Numbered from the stretch's first letter, positions 1-12,750 are shown. The stretch is 64,000 nt of DNA from Adiantum capillus-veneris (GCA_014529385.2 CM043968.1:5843001-5907000); one strand, 5' to 3'. Program-made: numbers and translations. Notes: generated from the sequence alone by a model not told the origin.

Positions 1-329
1 CTTGGTCTCGTCACAAAACCATCTTCCATGAGCTAGAGAAGGTGGTCTCTGTAGAAAGTCATCTTCGTGCTCAATTCTTGTGCTGGTTATATCCATGTCC
101 TCTTGGTGTCTAGCTGGGTCAGGTCTTGCCGGATGAGCTTCGTGATCTCCGACTGTGTAAGAATGAGAGATGGTGCATCCAATGAGTATTGGAATGGCGG
201 CAACGTGTCTATGCTAAACCCATGCGTCTGAAACCATGATGTCATCTCCCCATACCAGCATGTTGTATCTCCTTGTATGGCTAACTGTCGGGAGGAATCA
301 AGTGCAATGCGGGCATATCTGTCTCTGGG
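1..329 (-). pseudogene. LINE ORF2 C-terminal fragment (5'-truncated, runs off window)
   Basis: The minus-strand frame (87-356) is nearly the same protein as part of the LINE ORF at 10201-11394; both contain RDRYARIAL/RDRYARMAL, then GDTTCWYGEM and LPPFQYSLDAPS. This is the region between the reverse transcriptase and the C-terminal zinc-binding motif of an L1-like LINE ORF2. The 3' end of the copy lies outside the window. Its 5' end stops abruptly at a GA microsatellite (330-352), the same junction type seen for other LINE copies here. It is a dead, 5'-truncated insertion and not a host gene. Confidence 0.8.
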
Positions 330-352
330 GAGAGAGAGAGAGAGAGAGAGAA
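330..352. repeat. (GA)n microsatellite at LINE 5' junction
   Basis: About 11 GA units abut the truncated 5' end of the LINE fragment. The tract is probably the remaining half of the GA target into which the LINE inserted. Confidence 0.9.
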
Positions 353-366
353 GCAAGGACCCATAA

Positions 367-1493
367 GACAGAATGTATCAGAGATTGATAAGAATGGGTG
401 TGTTGGTCAAAAATGCGACATAGTGTTCATATGCATGTCAAATCTTGCGCTAAATGCACGCTTCAAAAGCCAATAGAGCACGCTACTCTATTCAGATTAT
501 CTGTAGCACCCCGATGGAGTAACTACATTGTTGAATACCTCACCACCAGGATACTACCTGAAGGGATGAGTAGATCACAAATCAAAACGATCACGAAAGA
601 GGCAAAAAACTATGTATTGATTGAGGACACTCTTTTCAAGAGGAAAAAAGACAATCAATTAAGAATGTGCACAACTGAAGAGGAACACATTCCTATCTTA
701 GAGCAAGCACACAGTGGACAAGCTGGTGGACATTTCTCAGCTGACAAAACGGCCAAAGCAATTCTTATTGCAGGCATATGGTAGCCTACACTATTCATGG
801 GACGCTGAAGAGTTTGTGAAACGATGTGACGATTGCCAGAAAACAAAAATTCCTAGAGCACAAGATGATATGCCCTTAACACCAATGATGGGGACAAGAG
901 CATTTGCGAAATGAGAAATAGATTTTGTAGGACCGATAGCACCTCCGGGATATAAAACGCACGCTCAATACATTATTGTGGCAACAGATTATCTAACAAA
1001 ATGGGTGGAAGCCAAAGAGACAACCAGAAATGATGCAAAAACGACAACACAATTTTTGTATGAGAACATTTTCACCAGATATGGCTCACCAATTGAGCTA
1101 GTGAGCGATAGAGGAACTCACTTTATCAATGAGATTATCGAATTCCTATTGGATGAATTCATGGTAATTCATAGGAAATCCGCTCCCTATCACCCACAAG
1201 CGAACGGCCAAGCCAAAAGTACGAATAAGATTTTGGTGACAATTCTCACCAAAATTGTTGGCGAATCGAAAGCTGACTGGGATCAAAAGCTGCATTCAAC
1301 CTTATGGACATATAGAGTAGCTTACAAAACGTCAATCGAAACGACTCCGTTCAACATAGTTTATGAAATTCAAACAATTTTGCCAATTGAATTCCTTATC
1401 CCCACGCTTCAAGTCGCTAAACAATTAGAATGGACGGACCACGTCATGACCTCTCTAAAACCTTCTAGCTTGGTGGCTTCATTAGTGACTTAA
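367..1493 (+). pseudogene. Decayed Ty3/gypsy pol fragment: integrase
   Basis: Three plus-strand frames together cover the end of RNase H/connection and the integrase of a Ty3/gypsy element. Visible parts are the H2C2 zinc finger (HSGQAGGHFS near 710-740, then CDDCQK near 826-843), and the core with ATDYLTKWVEA (first Asp) and LVSDRGTHF (second Asp). The expected catalytic Glu in the QAESTNK-type motif is Lys here (QAKSTNK), a loss of function. A frameshift lies near 775-785, and a TGA near 912 replaces a Trp of the usual WGIDFVGP-type motif. The TDYLTKWVEA wording resembles the non-chromodomain plant Tat/Athila-type lineages more than the chromoviruses elsewhere in this window. No LTR was found beside it. 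Confidence 0.8.
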
Positions 1494-1949
1494 TCTAATC
1501 CATAGGTGTGTTCATCTTCATCTTGCATATGCTTTTTCAACCATGAACTTTAAGGTGAGATAGATGTATCAATCATCATCATCTCATCTCCACCTATATA
1601 CTATTAGTGTCCAATAATCAACATTCAAATCCAACTCTCCACTTGATGCCTTTGAAGATAATGATGAAAAGATTCCAAGAGGCACTAGCACAATTCTTGA
1701 TAGGTTTCAAGAGGCCTTGCTGATATTGAAAAGCCTCAAATGATTATTAGCATGTAGTTCTTGCTACTTAGGATCAGAAAAGTAGATCATATGCATTGAC
1801 ATGAAAATAAAATTCTGGACATAAAAATTCACCAACCCTAATATCTATAATAGAGCTTGAAGCATGTGTTCATAGATGATCTAATAAATCATTTTCCTAG
1901 TGTGCTTTGATTTTCTAGGAGCACCATGGGCTTTGAGCTGTTATTTGGG

Positions 1950-2002
<53 letters not shown>

Positions 2003-3700
2003 CACACACACGTCACTTTCATCTGTGGCTTGCTATTGTGAGAATGGATACTTAACTGACATTTGACAATACATGGATTGTAGGTATAAGTTAAAAAGGT
2101 TTTAAGCGAACAGTAGTTCACCTTGAAGGCGTTTCTATATCGCGCCCTACAAGGTGTTCGTCAGCCCTGTACGACCCTTGAGTTGCCATCAACCTCATCA
2201 CATGCTTCTCACTTCACCATTGCACTTAGTATACTCCTCACCATCAACTGTATGTGTTTTGCTATGTAGAAACCTTTAGGGCCTTCGATACAAAAATTAG
2301 TTCAAAAGGGGTGTTGTGACGCTCCACGTCCACAAGGCGAAATTCAAAGCCAATGTCACACTCTGAATAGTATCGTCACTCAAGTGGAATACTGGCATTT
2401 GTTACTGATTGGGAGTGGGCTATTTGAGATCAATTTCATGACTGTCAATGCTTTGATTGATGTGTGCGTCACATATTGTGACTGACAATGCTTTAATAGA
2501 TATGTTTTCCAACGAAGCACAAGCCAAAGGCAAGTGGGCCATCTATAGATGGCAAGGCACTATCTAAGAATGTTGGTCCTCGAGAACCACCACCACGCAA
2601 CCAAAAACTGCCAAAAAAGGTTGCGCACCCCTTTGATTGGAGTTACTAGCGTTTCCAGCGTTTCCCCGTTTGCAATCATCTTCGTTACGTGCCTTACCAA
2701 CTGAAAATGCATGAATACATCTTCAAAACCACGAGTCACTGTTAACCAATAGTTGTCAACTAGTTGTCAACATTTGACGGCGTAATGACATCTAGAGAGG
2801 CCCTCTCGACAATGTATTGGCACAATTTCAATCACACTTAATATTGCTAATGGAAAATTAGTATGCTACACAACGAAGCAAGGAAAGGAGTAATAATATT
2901 TAAGTCCAATTTGCCAAAAACCAAGTCAAGGAAGGAACATATGCCCGCTGTGGCTCCGTGTTTGTGCAAGCAGACCCAAGGGCTCCAAATAAATGAACAA
3001 AAGGTAATAGTTAGCAGCGCATGCAGCATCAAACATTCTCCAAGTTGCAAAAGTCCAGCTTGGATGTGGGTGAAGACTTCACTATCTAAGAAATTGTAAA
3101 AAAAACATCAACAAGATTAGGTGTTAAGGAGACCCATTTGGGCCGCATTTTGCATGGAGATAAACGTGACCAGCTGAGTACGAATGCATTCATCAGGACA
3201 GTGACTGGTTCCAAAAGACCACCAGCTTCTGTGCACTTTAAGCTATAATGTCCTGCCTTCAATAAACTTATCAAAACGAAGGCCTTCATGGTAAATGTAG
3301 GATCAGAACTCTGCAGAACTTTTATCGTCGCTATAAACGCAACCCTGACAGCAAGCCACTCTTTAATCCCAACAACCTTCACCATCACCTCCCACAATCT
3401 TGCCATTGGCCCTATCCCTATACCTTAGCCAGAAGTACATACAAGAAACTGCTCTTTGTATCGTGGCTTTTGCCACGCATAGTTCATTGCATTACTTGCA
3501 GAACTATAAAATATGCTTGCTTTAAAACTAAAGAATAATGCTTGCTTTCAGCACCGCACTATCGGTGGACATACTTCGACACACAGGGGCCTTCGTTGCA
3601 AGCACGTGCCATACTCAAAGCCTGAAGTGTTGCATTTCATTGGATTACATAGCAGGAAATTTGCACAATTTAAGAGTAACACTAATCTGTTCTCTGCTGG
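1494..3700. other. Stretch without recognised gene; 3' flank of CUL4
   Basis: No recognisable gene or repeat family apart from a CT tract at 1952-1999. The part next to 3700 must hold the 3' UTR of CUL4 (minus strand), but I could not place a poly(A) site. A 106-codon open frame on the minus strand at 3086-3406 has no recognised domain and may be chance or an unrecognised exon. Confidence 0.4.
1952..1999. repeat. (CT)n microsatellite
   Basis: An almost perfect run of 24 CT units, followed by a short CA run (about 2001-2010). It carries no LINE insertion, unlike several other GA/CT tracts in the window. Confidence 0.95.
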
Positions 3701-6114
3701 TCAAGCAAGGTAATTGTATATCTGGGGATTGCTTTTGTCCCTCTCCAAGTACTCTCTATCAATCAAACTCTCTATTCTTTTCTTCAAATCTGCTGGCTTA
3801 ATGGGGAATTTAAGCTGCCATCCAAAATAACCGAGTTAGGCACAATGGTGGATATGGATAAAACAAATTGTAATGTTTGAAACCCTACCTGTTGAAAAAG
3901 CTCAGTTATTAACAGGGTATGGCTAAGAACTTTTCTCGTCTTCATGATTCTCACAATAGCAGCATCTATCTGCATATCCCAGGTGACTGTGTTAAAAGAT
4001 CAAGCAAGCCATCACAGGAAATGAAAGAGAATTAGATGCACACCTTCTCAGAAACTTGCAAACAACTGCTACCGACATAATTAGTTCTCACAAATCTATA
4101 TTGTGACAAGGGGGCTTGTAAGAAGCCTTACAGCAGGCTACTTGAACGACAGACCCACGAAAGGAAAAGCATCCCTCATGAGATGATTCATGTCCAAACT
4201 TGCTACGAGAAGCTGGAAAAAAATTAGCCGGAGATTCACACCGTAAATATAACCGGGTCCGATGAGCCAATCAACCAGCTTTAAATCTAGCAGTTCCCTT
4301 TTATAGACTCAAGACAAGAGAAGGGATTGTTCCAGTAATGTGTAATTACCACCTTCCTGTGTTTTACATGACATTTATGTTTCAGATTAGAAGGGCCATT
4401 ATGTTTTACTTCTTGTTTCTCTCAACGTTTGTAATTGTATTTTGGTAATTCTATAAGAACTTCAAACCCAGAGTATCATTTCCTTCTCTTTTCAGTTTCA
4501 AGACTTAACTGTGATCTGTTTGTTTAGCTCCGAGTGGCTTTGTGCCCTTGAAGAATGATTTTCTTGTTCAAAAAGAAAGCAGTCTTACTCATTTCTTCCG
4601 TCGTCAACACCAAGAGACATCTATAGATACAGATTATTCTAGCAGACGTACATGACCAGATCTTCCGAGGGAGGTATGAAACTTGGGTGATAAACATGTG
4701 AATCGAGAGAACAGTATTTTTCTTTATGATATTCCTGAGTGTCAAAACAATCTTTCTGTGAAGAAGATTCTCATTGATGGCAAATCTTAAGTAACCAAGC
4801 AAACATTCCTCATGAAAACTACTCCCTTACTTTCGAACTCGCAACCACAGATTCACGACATTAAAAAGACATTATGTATCTGTTGAAAGCAGCTCTATTT
4901 CTTCTCATTTTGACTGTTAAACTGACTTTAAAGTGTTTGTTTGTTTTCCAAGTTTACCTGATATTGCCTATCCTGAAAAACCCTTTCAGTGGTGCTTGTA
5001 TTTTCCTCCACAGTCTCTTTTAGCTGAATTGCATTTACCTATAGTTCCAACAAAACTTTATTATAGTTTTTCAATAATTGTGCATCTCCTTGCAAGAAGC
5101 AGTCAAGAACAGAAGTAAGGCCTACTTTGATTCGAAACAGCGGTGCAACAAAGTCCCCATTGAAAGAAAAGCTATCATCGTCGTCCACATCTCTACCTTT
5201 GGGTTCCTGCCCATTTACACATGCAATTACAGGAGTGAAGTCAGAATCGTCAGACTGTTGCATAATGCTTTTCCGTTCTTGCTACCAAACATTGAGGTAA
5301 AAACAAACAACGAAAAACATCATACTACATGACTGTGTAGTGCCACCTTCAATCAAAGAAGGGGCAGGAATCTGGTATCATATTATGCACTAGGATAAGT
5401 AATTGATAATAATTTCCTGCAAGACAAAAATGTCAAAAATTTCCCAACAAATCTGTCATGCCTACAGCAATTGTGCATTCCCTTGGCACATCCCAAGCTT
5501 ACAAACAGTCATGATAAATTTTACTAAGAGCTAATAATCAGCTGCAATGTTCCAAGGGCACATAAATCCAAAAAAGAAGGGTCTCTAAGACATTGTAGAC
5601 TAAAGAGACAACACAGCTGCCATTCAATTCACAGAAGCATTTTCTTCCACCTTAAACATAACATGATCCAACCGTATTCCTAAGTTAGAAGCGATACAAA
5701 TTAATATTCACAAAACGAGAGCTCCACAAAAATCCAAACATAAACATCTTTGTAAAAGAATCTATACCTTGAGGAGCACTCTCACTTTTCCACAAGCCAA
5801 TGACTGAAGAGTTCTGCGAAGCTCTTTGTCCTCAATGGCAGTGGTATCTTTGATTTCTTGAAAAGTGAGCCTATCTGAACTGTTAAACAGCATCAGCACA
5901 ACTGTCTGCATAGAAGGATGCCCAAAACTACTCAGCTTAATGCTTCCAGAATAGGCGTAGCCAATACTTATGACACACACACCTGAAATAAGGAGACAGA
6001 GAGTTCCTTTTTGCCCTTTGGATAATCAGCTTTCAAGACACAGTGGCCAAGGGAGTTTTGCCACATTAGCCTACGACCACTGTGCTTGCTAAGGTAGAAA
6101 TCTTTAAAAATGTC
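3701..6114 (-). CDS. CUL4: CULLIN4, six C-terminal exons
   Basis: C-terminal part of the cullin scaffold of CRL4 (DDB1-CUL4) ubiquitin ligases, which act in the nucleus in DNA repair, light signalling and chromatin control in plants. Exons in gene order: 5983-6114, 5768-5905, 5126-5206, 4958-5038, 3889-3969, 3701-3814 (TGA at 3701-3703). All introns are GT-AG. The exons encode the end of the alpha/beta domain ([20 protein letters not shown]), the [17 protein letters not shown] block, and the winged-helix B tail. The tail carries the neddylation motif [13 protein letters not shown], whose Lys receives NEDD8 in cullins, and ends in PQIYNYLA as cullins do. The first exon here joins in frame to the exon at 42631-42691 across a 36.5 kb intron. 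The acidic stretch VDDDDSF varies among plants. No frame break is visible, so the gene looks functional. Confidence 0.95.
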
Positions 6115-6197
6115 CTGCCATCCATGCAACACAAAGATGATGATAGCAATAGTGATGATCGTGACGGTGAGCAGGTGCATGTGGATGTGTGCGCGCG

Positions 6198-6274
6198 TTT
6201 TTTTTTTCTTTTTCTTTTTCTTTTTTTCTTTTTTTTTAAGGGGGGCGGGGGGGGGGGGGGGGGGGGGGGGGGGG
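6198..6274. repeat. T-rich tract followed by an almost pure G tract
   Basis: On the plus strand about 40 bases of T with scattered C, then about 34 consecutive G with one C. On the coding (minus) strand this is a C run followed by an A-rich run, 84 bases or more upstream of the acceptor at 6115. Homopolymer length may be assembly-dependent. Confidence 0.9.
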
Positions 6275-7530
6275 AACTTAGATACCAGAAGCTACATCCT
6301 CATCACAGCGTAAAGAGGAAGGAATACAAATTAGAATGACACAACATTGAAACTCCTCCCACAATAGGACTCCAGGAGTCCTCTGCTCACTTTGGTGTTG
6401 ATACCGAGACGTAAAGGCCCTAAATCTCAGCTCTCTTTGGGCATGTGCGACCACTTCAGCACAGCTGAGTCGCTTCCTCTTGGATGAAATGTCTGAAGAT
6501 TGGTGTTTGTGGTTCCAAGGGGCTCAATGCAGGTCTTATAAGTCTCTCTGACAAAGACGTTATGACACGACGTATTGCCTCACTCAGCATGGTCTCTCAC
6601 AAGTATCTCTCTCATGCAGGACAAAAATTCTTCAAGAAAAAGCACCAAGCACCTCTGTTCAATATTGCCCATCGCAATTTACCAGAAAAGTTCAAAAGCC
6701 GTCTGCAAAGACAGAAACGAAACTATCCTCATATGCTCCTATGCCTCTGAATCAAGACAACATCAGTAACATATGTATTGCTTTGAGTCACATAGCTCCC
6801 TGATATTGCAGCAAATATATCCTGCCAACCATCTCTTAGGCTGTTTTGATGATATGACATCGTACAAGAAAGAAGGTAGAATAATTTAATTTAGTCATAA
6901 ATTCCTACACTCAAGGGGAGACGAACATAATGTGAGAGGGAGACAATGACCCAAGGGCAATAACTCAATGATGCAAGAGCACTCATACCTTGGTTACTGG
7001 ATACTGAGAATGAGAAGCCAGGGCGACCTAGGTCTTAGGTTTCCATAAAAGTGCCACATCATCAAAAATAATGACGTGGAAAATTCATAATAAATGTGCC
7101 ACATCAGCCTCGAACCTAATAATGGGCACAATGCACACAACCATGAGATGCAACCCAACATGCCACCATCTGGTGACGACAAAGCTCCAACAACTCCCCT
7201 TCAGTGCCAAATGGATGGTCCAGCTCCACATTGCTAAAGATATTCCAATCTAGGTCGACATAGAGGTTTGCTGAGAAGATCTACAAGTTCTTGGAAGTGG
7301 GACAATACTCCAAGCTCATACAATCTATATATATTCTATAACAGCATCCCGAGTACCCTGTACACGTGTCAACGTCTGCGAGCTGAAGGCTAAATGTCAA
7401 AAGTGAGAGAAGCTCACGTGCACAGGATAAAGAGGGGGAGCGAAAGAGAGAGAGAGAGAGAGAGAGAGGCCGCCTTCGGCGGCCGGCCATACTCGTCATA
7501 TATATATATATACACTTTCACAAGGTCAGA
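6275..7530. other. Intron sequence without recognised feature; small microsatellites
   Basis: Nothing recognised apart from a (GA)n tract near 7446-7470, a short GGCCGCC-type palindrome just after it (about 7470-7490), and an (AT)n run near 7499-7513. Confidence 0.4.
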
Positions 7531-7539
7531 AAAATATGA

Positions 7540-8790
7540 TATGACCGATAATTCCTGAAACGGGCGAGTCACATGACAAGGCAGTAAAATAATGCAACAA
7601 CAACACAACTGGGAAATAACACGTAAGTCAAGACACACAGAGTGACGGAGTTCCACTCCCAAAGAGATTGGCCCCTCAACAAGCGCCCTTGGGGATATTT
7701 CCTTTATGTTGATATAATTGTTGTGGTTACACTTGTTCTGTGTGGGCACATTCACATAATCATCAATGACAGTGGCACCCTGAACTCTAATTTATAGGCA
7801 CCTGGCCCCAAAAGCAACTCAACTTATCTGCCCTTCACAACTACGCTCCAAACGCACAAAAATATCTGTCATCAGAATTGGTGTCCAAACAACTGCCCAA
7901 CATAAAATTTTACAAAGTAGCAGTGTACGGACTGTCATGTCAGCAAAAGATGAATACCACACTTCCCGCCGCGACAATGTTAGTGGTATTTGTGGGATTA
8001 GTAGCAATGGTCTCACTAGCCTGTATTTTCTTCCTCACACACGATGCAAATGCTAGTGGTTCATCAAGCCATGCCAAAGGATGCAACATAGCTAGCCAAG
8101 CAATAGCATACTCATGTCAATACTTGATACTGGGACATTGTTAGCATGTACCAACATAGGTGTGTCAACCCTAAGTAAACCACTGAGTATGAGTTATCTT
8201 TGGCTCAATGTCTCTTCTATTGCAAATAACACACGAAGCCTCTAACTACAAGCAATTGTGGAAAATAATTGATTATTAAGCTTGCATGAGTTCTAAATGG
8301 AAACACAAACAACGTCCCAACATGCAAGAATGCCTCACATATATATATAAGTGTGCAGTGTGTTTTCCAGGAGCTGGCGATTGCTCTCTGGTTCTTTTGC
8401 TCTGCCCTTTGTTCCACCATGCCACGTCATTAATTTGTGACTTACCCCCCCACCCACCATAAAAGACGAGTAATCGTCCTCAACTACACCTACAAAAAAA
8501 GACATAACACAAAGATAAAAAACAGAGACTCAAGGCAGACATGCAGATGACGATCCACACAAACCAGTACACGCACAAAACCTACACTCGCACATATCTT
8601 GATACACACTCGATTTCCAATAACAAACATTAATCACATTCACCTTTGGTCCGCTCTAAACTTTAGATATATCACTGATCCTTCCTAGACCTATCTATCA
8701 TCACGTCCAAGGCCGCGCTGACCACTATACAAACGTCTCTGAAGCACTAGAATCATTATCATACACTCATGAACAGCGATAAAATGATGG
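7540..8790 (-). mobile_element. Old LTR plus 3' internal end of a Ty3/gypsy element
   Basis: The stretch near 7640-7715 (GACGGAGTTCC, then TTGGCCCC, then GCGCCCTTGGGGATATTTC) is a degenerate form of the LTR core found in every Ty3-type LTR of this window, in minus orientation. Near 8425-8455 comes the usual LTR end (ACGTCATTAATTTGTGAC) followed by a run of C, the reverse of a polypurine tract. Sequence after that (TCGTCCTCAACTACACCTAC) matches the 3' internal end of the elements at 35560 and 59475. The lower LTR boundary is uncertain. Confidence 0.5.
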
Positions 8791-9353
8791 TGTCACAATT
8801 TGGTGACATGGCATAACCTGTATCTAAACTGAACACGGCAGGATTTCCAATGGTGCTGACATGGCACTTTTTCCTACGCTTGTGCTTTTCAAGCTACAGT
8901 TATTGTATTGAATTTTGAAGAGCACTTGGGTACAGTTATTAGTAGTTGGCTCTTAGGCTTTTTGAAGCCTTGTAAAAGCAAGGCCAAGTGCCTTTAAAAG
9001 GCCTTGTGTGAGCTCTCAGATCATGAGATCATGAGTTTGCAGATCGAAGCTCTCTTTTAGTTCAAGTATTTGAAGTATTTGCGGATTTGTTCCGGTAATG
9101 ATTGCATTGAATTTTGAAGAGCACTTGGGTACAGTTATTAGTAGTTGGCTTTTAGGCTTTTTGAAGCCTTCTAAAAGCAAGGCCAAGTGCCTTTAAAAGG
9201 CCTTGTGTGAGCTCTCAGATCATGCGACCATGAGTTTGCAGATCGAAGCTTTCTTTAGTTCGAGTATTTGAAGTATTTGCGGATTTGTTCCGGTAATGAT
9301 AAACTCGATTCTAGTTGATCTTTCCTATTGCCGCATGGTGCCCTCCGGTTACA
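8791..9353 (+). mobile_element. 5' LTR of a Ty3-type element (host of the nested cluster)
   Basis: It begins TGTCACAATTTGGTGACATG and ends CTCCGGTTACA. It is followed after one base by TGGTATTAGAGC (9355-9366), a one-base variant of the initiator-Met tRNA primer site TGGTATCAGAGC. Length is 563 bp, enlarged by an internal tandem duplication. Confidence 0.75.
8907..9301 (+). repeat. 199-bp tandem duplication inside an LTR
   Basis: Two copies of a unit starting at 8907 and 9106 (ATTGAATTTTGAAGAGCACT or its near copy) and running to TTCCGGTAATGAT. The copies differ at only a few bases. A related single unit is at about 13090-13190. Confidence 0.9.
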
Positions 9354-9723
9354 ATGGTATTAGAGCTCGACTGTTTGCTTTTCTGAAACGTAAAATCAGT
9401 CGTTACAAACTGACAATTGGACACTATGGGATCTGAAGAATAATACAATTTCTCGTCGATGAGTTGCAAGATTTGCTTTCGAAGCATCCTCGACACAGTT
9501 TACGATACTTACAGAATTATCAGCAATCCCTCAATTTTATGATGCCTCCATCTATACCTCAAGCGTTACCTCCTCCAGCACCTGACAATTTGAGAGCTTC
9601 AACTCAGCATCCAAGAGATTCTGCTACTATTCTGCTTGGCCAATTTTTTCAACAGATGGTTGCACAACCTCTACTTACACCATCTTTATTTCGATTACCA
9701 CCTCCAGTCACCTCCCATGTTCC
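9354..9723 (+). pseudogene. gag N-terminal fragment
   Basis: Directly after the LTR and primer site, an open frame (9464 on) gives a Gln- and Pro-rich start (PSIPQALPPPAPDNL) typical of the N-terminus of Ty3-type gag. At 9723 it is cut by the element at 9724-13000. Pro-rich sequence of the same kind resumes after 13005 (QYPPPPIPTLPQPKEF). The copy is dead. Confidence 0.6.
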
Positions 9724-9774
9724 TGTCGAAGTCGACAATGCGGAAGCGTAGAGACCAAGGGGAGCGAGCACGAG

Positions 9775-9807
<33 letters not shown>

Positions 9808-9810
<3 letters not shown>

Positions 9811-11507
9811 GAAATGAAACGTTATATTAACGTCTTCAAAAGGCCATAGTGACCTATGAGACCAGAAAGTTACAAGGTGGTGGATCTGATACAAAGTCAG
9901 AGTAACAAAATAACAACAGTACAAAACAAAGATATATACTATGGGATCCTAGATTGGTCAATGTGAACTAAGCAAAAAACTAAGCAAAAATGGGCGGCTT
10001 GCTGGGATAGCTGAATCACAAGAGATCTATCATCGGTCGTTGGCGGATCTCATCAATCTCCTCCATGGTTAGTAGTCTGACCGGGCGTCGTGCATGCCTG
10101 GCCAGCGTGCTCCGAATCTTCTGACGTAGCCTCCGTCGATGCTGTGTAGTCCTCCGCAGTCGTGGGCGCCTGGATTTCCCCAGTTCAATCTCTCGGTCGA
10201 TCAGTGTGCCTCTGGTGTGAGACGAGGAGAGCTCTGCTGTGGGAGTGGCTCTTGCGGCTGTCCCGTGTCTCCTCTGAAGAAGTATGTGGTCCGTCTTTGA
10301 GACTGGCTAGCCTCGCCATTCATCAAGCTATCTCTGTGTCTACGCAGCTCGAGCAAGAACAAACCCAGGAATCTCTGATCTTCGTATCCCATGACTCTTG
10401 AGAGTGGTCCAAAACCCTCTCTGAACAAGCAATGGAAGCGGCCTCGTATCTCGTAGTAGACGGGGCAGCGGCATGTATAATACAGCTCTGTCTCAGGCTC
10501 CATGTCACACAAGGGGCATGTCCTGGCCTCTGCTGGTACTCCGCTGTATCTCCCAGTCTCAATCCGCAGCTGGTGAGAAGATGTGCGTAACTGGCCAATA
10601 GCACATCGTATCCGATGAGACAAGTGGGTGTCCATGTATCTGGGTCTCGTCACAAAACCATCTTCCGTAAGCTGGAGAAGGTGGTCTCTGTAGAAAGCCA
10701 TCTTCGTGCCCAATTCCTGTGCTGGTTGTATCCATGTCCTCCTGGTGTCTAGCTGGGTCAGATCTTGGCGGATGAGCTTGGTGATCTCTGACTGTGTAAG
10801 AGTGAGAGATGGTGCATCCAATGAGTACTGGAATGGTGGCAGCCTGTCTATACTGAACCCATGCGCCTGAAACCATGATGCCATCTCCCCATACCAGCAT
10901 GTTGTATCTCCTTGTATGGCTAACTGTCGAGAGGACTCAAGTGCCATGCGAGCATATCTGTCTCTAGGAAGTTCCCATGTGCGGTTTATGAAGGAGACTG
11001 ATCTCGTGAGCGCCTCCACCACTAGTGGGGGGGCCGCTAGCTCTACTCGGATAATGGACCGTGGTACTGATGCCTTGGCTCTAATGAGCCGTGAGATCAT
11101 AGAGACGAGAGGTTTCTCCATGTTCCCCCATCCATCTGTGCGACCCGGCCTCCCGTGGTGATCCAATGAAGGTCCCCATATCTCAGCTCCATACAGCAAT
11201 GTTGAAGCCACCAAAGTGTCAAAGAGCCAGAGCTTCGTCCGGGGCTCCTGAAACTGAACCTGCGAACACATATTCTCTAATCTACCCAGTGCTGCGTGGG
11301 CTCTAGTCAGTCTGGTCTTTGCTGCTCTTCTGAGTGAGAATGCAGGTCCGCTAAAAACCACTCCAAGGTAAGTGTAAGCATCTGTGTACTCCACAGTCTC
11401 CTAGCCGTATGTGAATGTAGGTGCTGACCTCCTGATCCACTGTGGGGTGGTATTAAACACCATAGCCTTGGTTTTACCAAGGTTGACAGACAAACCACTT
11501 TCATGGG

Positions 11508-11510
<3 letters not shown>
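9808..11510 (-). pseudogene. 5'-truncated LINE copy A (ORF2 C-terminal half)
   Basis: The open frame at 10201-11394 is the C-terminal part of an L1-like ORF2. Just upstream in the same frame, after one stop near 11400, are the RT residues GLSVNLGKTKAMVF. A Cys-rich motif CPLCDMEPETELYYTCRC near residues 295-312 corresponds to the C-terminal zinc-binding element of the full-length LINE in this window. The 3' UTR (9808-10200) follows. The copy starts at 11510 and ends at 9808 against GA tracts on both sides. Confidence 0.85.
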
Positions 11511-11543
<33 letters not shown>

Positions 11544-11546
<3 letters not shown>

Positions 11547-11785
11547 GAAATGTTATATTAACGTCTTCAAAAGGCCAAAGTGACCTATGAGACCAGAAAG
11601 TTACAATGTGGTGGATCTGATACAAAGTCAAAGTAACAAGATGACAAAATGACAAAATAAAATACTATGGAATCATGAACTGCTAGGTGTGAACTAAGCA
11701 GCTAAACAGCTAGCTTGGATAGCTAGATCGCAGGAGATCCAGCATTGGTCGCTGGCAGATCTCATCAATCTCCTCCATGATCTCC
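11544..11785 (-). mobile_element. LINE copy B, 3' UTR only
   Basis: The first 110 bases or so match the 3' UTR end of LINE copy A (ATGTTATATTAACGTCTTC, then AAAGTGACCTATGAGACCAG). The copy is about 240 bp, heavily 5'-truncated, and its 3' end sits on a GA tract (11511-11543). On the 5' side it joins the LTR again at CTCCTGAACCAATC. Confidence 0.8.
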
Positions 11786-12747
11786 TGAACCAATCAACCT
11801 TGGCAAGGAATAATTGAATGTGTATACAATGGAGGCAAGGGGTTGCTTATATAGCAATCCTAGTAAATTACCCTACCCAAGACTTTGACAAATAAGTAAA
11901 ATAAATACCTAAAAGCCAAACTAAATAATGGAAACACATTAGGCAGTTCACTTGAGATGCCTAAACTTTAACACCCTCTCTGCAGCTCATAGTGGACAAC
12001 AATAGTGAGACCAAGTCGATGAAGAAGCTACCATGGACACCCCAGTACCAGTCGGGATACTGGATACACCTTGCAGTTGCTCTCCTCAACTTTGTACCTG
12101 AAAGTAATGCCATCTTGAGCATCAGTTGCCTTTGTAGAAACTTTGAGCTGTAGACCATACTACATCCAATAATCCCCATTCGTGAACTGTTGGAAATATA
12201 AAACTCCAAGATAATGAACTGTTGGAACACATCCTGTCCATAATCACTCATCCGTAGTGTTTTAGACGTTTGATTGGTTCCCTGCCAGTTGCATGTGCAT
12301 TGAACTCCAACCTACGGATCCAAACACCAATAACTTGAACTCCAACACAAGGGTCCAAATTAATTATAGAGAACATTGCTTGCCCCTCTCTGCTCACAAG
12401 CCTCTCTCTGGCTGAAGCTAGTGGTGACACCTCTCATTTGACTAGAAATCTGACGTCAAGGCCACTGTGGCCACCGCCACGAGTGCCATGCCGATCTCCT
12501 CTGTCAAATCTTTATTACCGTAATCTTTGTCCAGCTTGCCTTCCATAAATCCCCATTCCTTTGCTAGCTCTGCGCTTCTTTGTATTCGTCATAGCTAGTT
12601 GTTGTTCTGACCACCAACGAGTGCTCTTCTCTTCTCTTGCGGGCTGCTCCTCCACACCAAGGGCTTCCCAAGCACGAGCTACACCGAGAAGCTCTGATAC
12701 CATGTCAAAGTCGACAATGCGGAAGCGTAGAGACCAAGGGGAGTGAG

Positions 12748-12750
<3 letters not shown>

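Noticed and set aside
3086-3406. A 106-codon minus-strand frame below CUL4
   Set aside because: No recognisable domain or splice context; it could be chance or 3' UTR. Kept only as a remark in the flank description.
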